From contig JAGCZE010000225.1 in assembly GCA_017960415.1 (NCBI GenBank), positions 1 to 8,154 on the forward strand: 8,154 nt of DNA, read 5' to 3'. The notes beneath the pieces were generated by a model. The model was given only the letters and a program-made list of their open reading frames with translations, searched no databases and was not told the DNA's origin. Source of the stretch: Lachnospiraceae bacterium. Its GTDB lineage: Bacteria; Bacillota_A; Clostridia; Lachnospirales; Lachnospiraceae. Below, one piece after another: positions 5,939 through 8,154 of the stretch. Within the stretch, counting starts at the first letter, position 1. Each line of letters opens with the position of its first letter. The translations under genes were made by a program, and so were the position numbers.

Positions 5939-6868
5939 ATGGAAAAAATGACGATGTATCTGAAATCGATGACGGAGGCGGCAGAGGTTTTTAAGGCTCT
6001 GAGCACACCGGTCAGGCTCAAGATCATGGAGATGATCTACGAGAACGACAATCTGAGCATGAACGATCTGGCTGAGGCTCTGGAACTGACCAACGGCGCC
6101 ATTTCCATGAACGTCGCGAAGCTCGAAGAGTCGGGACTTGTAACGATCAAGACCGCGGCAGGCAAGCGCGGCGCGATGAAGATGGTCAGACCCCGTTACG
6201 AGCGTCTGGTCATAGATCTTGTTCCCGAAAAGGAAGTCAGGAAATGCTATACGGACGATATCCGGATCGGGCATTACATTGCCTGCCAGGGTTCTCCTAC
6301 CTGCGGATTGTCTACATCAAAGGCCATTATCGGGTCACTTGACGACTTCAGGGTATTCTCTTTCCCGGAGCGCTTCGATGCCGAGATTGTCTGGTTTGCC
6401 AACGGATATATCGAATACAACCTGCCGAATCATCTTCAGGCAGGGCAGAGGCTCGATGAGATCCAGATCAGCTTTGAGATCTCTTCGGAGTGTCCCGAAT
6501 ACAATGAAGATTATCCTTCGGACATTCATTTTTCCATCAACGGAAAGCCCTTGGGCATGTGGATAAGCCCCGGAGATTACGGCGGAAGAAGAGGCTATGT
6601 ATCGCCTCCCTGGTGGCCGCCCCTGCTCAACCAGTACGGCCTTCTCAAAACCCTTATAATCAACAGGGACGGTACTTACATGGACGGTACCAACAGGATA
6701 TCATCCGTAAGGATCGACGATCTGAAGATTGATTATAACAGCTATATCACATTTAAATTCGAGGTTCCGAAGGACACTCCGAACTGCGGCGGACTGACGC
6801 TGTTCGGTGAGAATTTCGGAGATTACAACCAGGCAATCAGAGTGAAGATGTTTTATTCTGAAGAGTAA
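5939..6868 (+). CDS. ArsR-like winged-helix regulator with a large C-terminal beta-rich (probable ligand-binding) domain
   Basis: The product has 309 residues. The N-terminal part (about 10-95) is a winged helix of the ArsR type: VFKALSTPVRLKIMEMI is the typical first helix, NDLAEALELTNGAISMNVAKL (42-62) the helix-turn-helix, and residues 66-84 the wing. The remaining 200 residues or so are beta-rich, with a conserved-looking HYIACxxxPTCGL segment (Cys116, Cys122), PERFDAEIVWF, and aromatic residues such as SPPWWPPLL. Usual ArsR proteins have about 100 residues, so the extra domain makes this a one-component sensor. From its place after two GH43 genes the ligand is likely a sugar; that is inference. 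A metal bound by the cysteines is the alternative. Start chosen from GAGGAT (5928-5933), 5 nt before ATG; ATG 5948 is a possible alternative. It is separated from the previous gene by 94 nt that hold the 21-nt repeats, and is followed by a terminator-like stem. Confidence 0.87.
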   Translation: MEKMTMYLKSMTEAAEVFKALSTPVRLKIMEMIYENDNLSMNDLAEALELTNGAISMNVAKLEESGLVTIKTAAGKRGAMKMVRPRYERLVIDLVPEKEVRKCYTDDIRIGHYIACQGSPTCGLSTSKAIIGSLDDFRVFSFPERFDAEIVWFANGYIEYNLPNHLQAGQRLDEIQISFEISSECPEYNEDYPSDIHFSINGKPLGMWISPGDYGGRRGYVSPPWWPPLLNQYGLLKTLIINRDGTYMDGTNRISSVRIDDLKIDYNSYITFKFEVPKDTPNCGGLTLFGENFGDYNQAIRVKMFYSEE

Positions 6869-6896
6869 TTAATCAGTTACGGTCAACAAAAAATAA

Positions 6897-7000
6897 CAGG
6901 CTGTTTCCGACGGTAAAAAACGTATTTGACGCATAAGAAGTATATGACGTAAATAGCGTAAATGACGTAAATAACGAAGGAAGCAGTCTGATTTGTTTTT
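6897..7000 (+). terminator. Terminator-like long-range stem with T-rich tail and repeat-filled loop
   Basis: CAGGCTGTTTCC (6897-6908) pairs with GGAAGCAGTCTG (6979-6990), 12 continuous pairs including two G-U pairs in + sense (6900/6987, 6904/6983). The right arm is followed by ATTTGTTTTT (6991-7000) and the left arm is preceded by an A-rich run (6886-6896), the pattern of an intrinsic terminator, here 28 nt after the regulator's stop codon. The loop is about 70 nt, far longer than usual, and contains the 9-nt tandem repeats, so efficiency is uncertain. Confidence 0.45.
6922..6975. repeat. Degenerate 9-nt tandem repeat, six copies
   Basis: Units in register: GTATTTGAC, GCATAAGAA, GTATATGAC, GTAAATAGC, GTAAATGAC, GTAAATAAC. 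The last three are nearly identical (ATGACGTAAATA recurs exactly at 6944-6955 and 6962-6973). It lies in non-coding sequence inside the loop of the terminator-like stem. It looks like a small minisatellite produced by slippage. Confidence 0.7.
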
Positions 7001-7235
7001 CCTGCCGTCACCTCTGAAAAATGTTTATATCGAAAAGAGTATGCTTTGGGATGATCAAATTTAGTTTGTTGATGTTCGGCTCGAACTTCATATGTGCAAG
7101 ATAATATCGCCATTATCACAATTAGTGAAAATCTAAAAAGATAATATGCATTTTCTCGAACTATGCAGAATGATATTGGAAATTTACTTTTAAACAACAT
7201 TATCGAGAATAAAAAAACAAGAATTCGCCGTAACG
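7001..7235. other. AT-rich intergenic spacer without a supported gene
   Basis: This part of the 487-nt gap (6869-7355) holds no reading frame with a ribosome binding site. The only structure I see is a 6-bp AT-rich inverted repeat, GATAAT (7100-7105) and ATTATC (7112-7117). It may hold regulatory sites for the sensor gene downstream. Confidence 0.5.
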
Positions 7236-7264
7236 TTGACAGACTGACTTCATTATGTTACAGT
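7236..7264 (+). promoter_or_regulatory. Candidate promoter of the Reg_prop sensor gene
   Basis: TTGACA (7236-7241, perfect -35), a 17-nt spacer, and TACAGT (7259-7264, 4 of 6) preceded by TGT (7256-7258), an extended -10. A start near 7271 would give a leader of about 85 nt. The leader contains a small hairpin, CAGAGC (7303-7308) with GCTCTG (7316-7321). Confidence 0.5.
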
Positions 7265-7355
7265 AATAAAGACATTGACTTGATTCAAATAAATACTTCG
7301 AGCAGAGCAACAAACGCTCTGTCAATTTATATCAGAAAAAGATGGGACAAATAAA

Positions 7356-8154
7356 ATGAAAAGGCGAAACTTACTTTTATCGGTTACATTTTTTATCCTT
7401 ATATGTATTTTTTCTTTCCCGGAACAAGAGGCCTTTGCAGCATCCTATATGAGCAACAAGACAGAACTCCATATCGATCTCGAGGTTTCCGGGGCTGAAG
7501 CTATCTGCCAGACCGAGGACGGATATGTCTGGATCGCGCAGTACTCCGGGCTTACACGCTACGACTCGAAGGATTTCGAAACATTTAAGAGCTTTGAATA
7601 TAACGGTGAGGAATATACTGTCATAAATGTGCGCGCGCTTGCGCCAGACGGCAGTACTCTGTACATAGCCACATCCGAGCAGATATATGTCTACAAAGAC
7701 AGCCATTTCGAACCCTTGCTCCTGGATGCGGGTATCATTACCGACATCATTTTTGACAGAACGGGACAACTTCTCTATATCTCAACCCAGGATAACGGCG
7801 GTATCATTTATGATATAGCAAATAAGACCCAAAGCACCATTCCGGGGACGGAAGGGATAGCCGTACATGATATCGCTCTCGGGCTTGAGGAAGGTGCGTA
7901 TTATTATCATACGGTCAATGAAGTTTATGCTAATAACGGCAATGAGATATTACTCAATCCAAGGATTCTTGGGACATATTTCTATGATAAGGTTCTGTAT
8001 ATGGCCGAGGATACCGGCCTCATCCACCGCTACGATACTGAAAAGAGAATAATGCTCAGCGACCTTACCGTTCCCGATCAGGTCAATAAAATGCTGTATT
8101 CCGAAACTGACGGGATCATGTTTGTTGCCTGTGAGACGACCGGTCTTTACTGTA
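7356..8154 (+). CDS. 5' part of an exported Reg_prop (beta-propeller) sensor protein, partial
   Basis: The reading frame from ATG 7356 stays open to the right edge (266 whole codons). It begins with a signal peptide or first membrane helix (MKRRN, then hydrophobic 6-21, likely cleavage after AFA at 28). Then come propeller blades. The first shows the classic Reg_prop motif AICQTEDGYVWIAQYSGL (49-66) followed by TRYD. Looser blades follow: LAPDGSTLYIAT, IIFDRTGQLLYIST, and later ones ending with Gly-Leu-Tyr. In known families such propellers form the extracellular sensor of membrane proteins that end in a histidine kinase, an AraC-type hybrid kinase or a GGDEF domain; that end is outside the window. 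The ribosome binding site is weak (GGGA 7344-7347). It is separated from the operon upstream by 487 nt with its own promoter. It may sense the glycans handled by the GH43 genes, by position only. Confidence 0.85.
   Translation, partial: MKRRNLLLSVTFFILICIFSFPEQEAFAASYMSNKTELHIDLEVSGAEAICQTEDGYVWIAQYSGLTRYDSKDFETFKSFEYNGEEYTVINVRALAPDGSTLYIATSEQIYVYKDSHFEPLLLDAGIITDIIFDRTGQLLYISTQDNGGIIYDIANKTQSTIPGTEGIAVHDIALGLEEGAYYYHTVNEVYANNGNEILLNPRILGTYFYDKVLYMAEDTGLIHRYDTEKRIMLSDLTVPDQVNKMLYSETDGIMFVACETTGLYC

Noticed and set aside
6922..6975. CRISPR array from the short repeats
   Set aside because: Units are 9 nt, contiguous and degenerate, with no spacers and no cas genes.
6883..7200. Minus-strand frame of 105 codons with a VIYVIYAIYVIY stretch
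   Set aside because: The repeat in the peptide is only the 9-nt DNA repeat read in frame; no ribosome binding site and no conserved domain.
7163..7354. 63-codon + strand frame before the sensor gene
   Set aside because: No ribosome binding site, and a good promoter (7236-7264) lies inside it.

Overview
The window looks like an accessory carbohydrate-degradation locus from a low-to-moderate GC Gram-positive bacterium, most likely a gut or rumen Clostridia of the Lachnospiraceae type. This rests on strong AGGAG-type ribosome binding sites, Gram-positive signal peptides and membrane anchors, GH43 enzymes and a Reg_prop sensor. The organism call is inference from style, not a match. All genes recognised run on the + strand.

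Layout. (1) 1-938 is the 3' end of a secreted protein made of two tandem copies of a module of about 155 residues, possibly a carbohydrate-binding-like beta domain. (2) 939-1420 has no gene I accept but is dense in structure. It holds a strong hairpin with a competing hairpin downstream of the first gene, a 14-bp perfect palindrome, a promoter-like pair, and a remarkable nested fold-back of about 172 nt (1217-1388, about 65 base pairs) just ahead of the next gene's ribosome binding site. (3) 1421-6868 is a likely five-gene operon with gaps of 33, 43, 25 and 94 nt: a cytosolic GH43 enzyme, a class I SAM methyltransferase, a 758-residue surface GH43 enzyme resembling endo-arabinanases with an unusual double-membrane-segment N-terminus, an 82-residue two-helix membrane protein, and an ArsR-like winged-helix regulator fused to a large beta-rich domain. 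A 21-nt tandem direct repeat precedes the regulator. (4) 6869-7355 is a 487-nt AT-rich spacer with a terminator-like long-range stem whose loop carries a degenerate 9-nt tandem repeat, followed by a good promoter. (5) 7356-8154 is the 5' part of a secreted or membrane sensor with Reg_prop propeller blades, cut by the window edge.

How the genes could work together: the surface GH43 enzyme would cut a polysaccharide, plausibly pectic arabinan, outside the cell. Oligosaccharides would enter through a transporter not present here. The cytosolic GH43 enzyme would release arabinose or a similar pentose. The regulator may sense a sugar and act through the 21-nt repeats or the upstream palindrome. 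The roles of the methyltransferase and the small membrane protein are unknown. The most notable item is the long structured leader at 1217-1388. Its G-U pairs favour folding of the + strand transcript, and I do not recognise it as a known RNA family.
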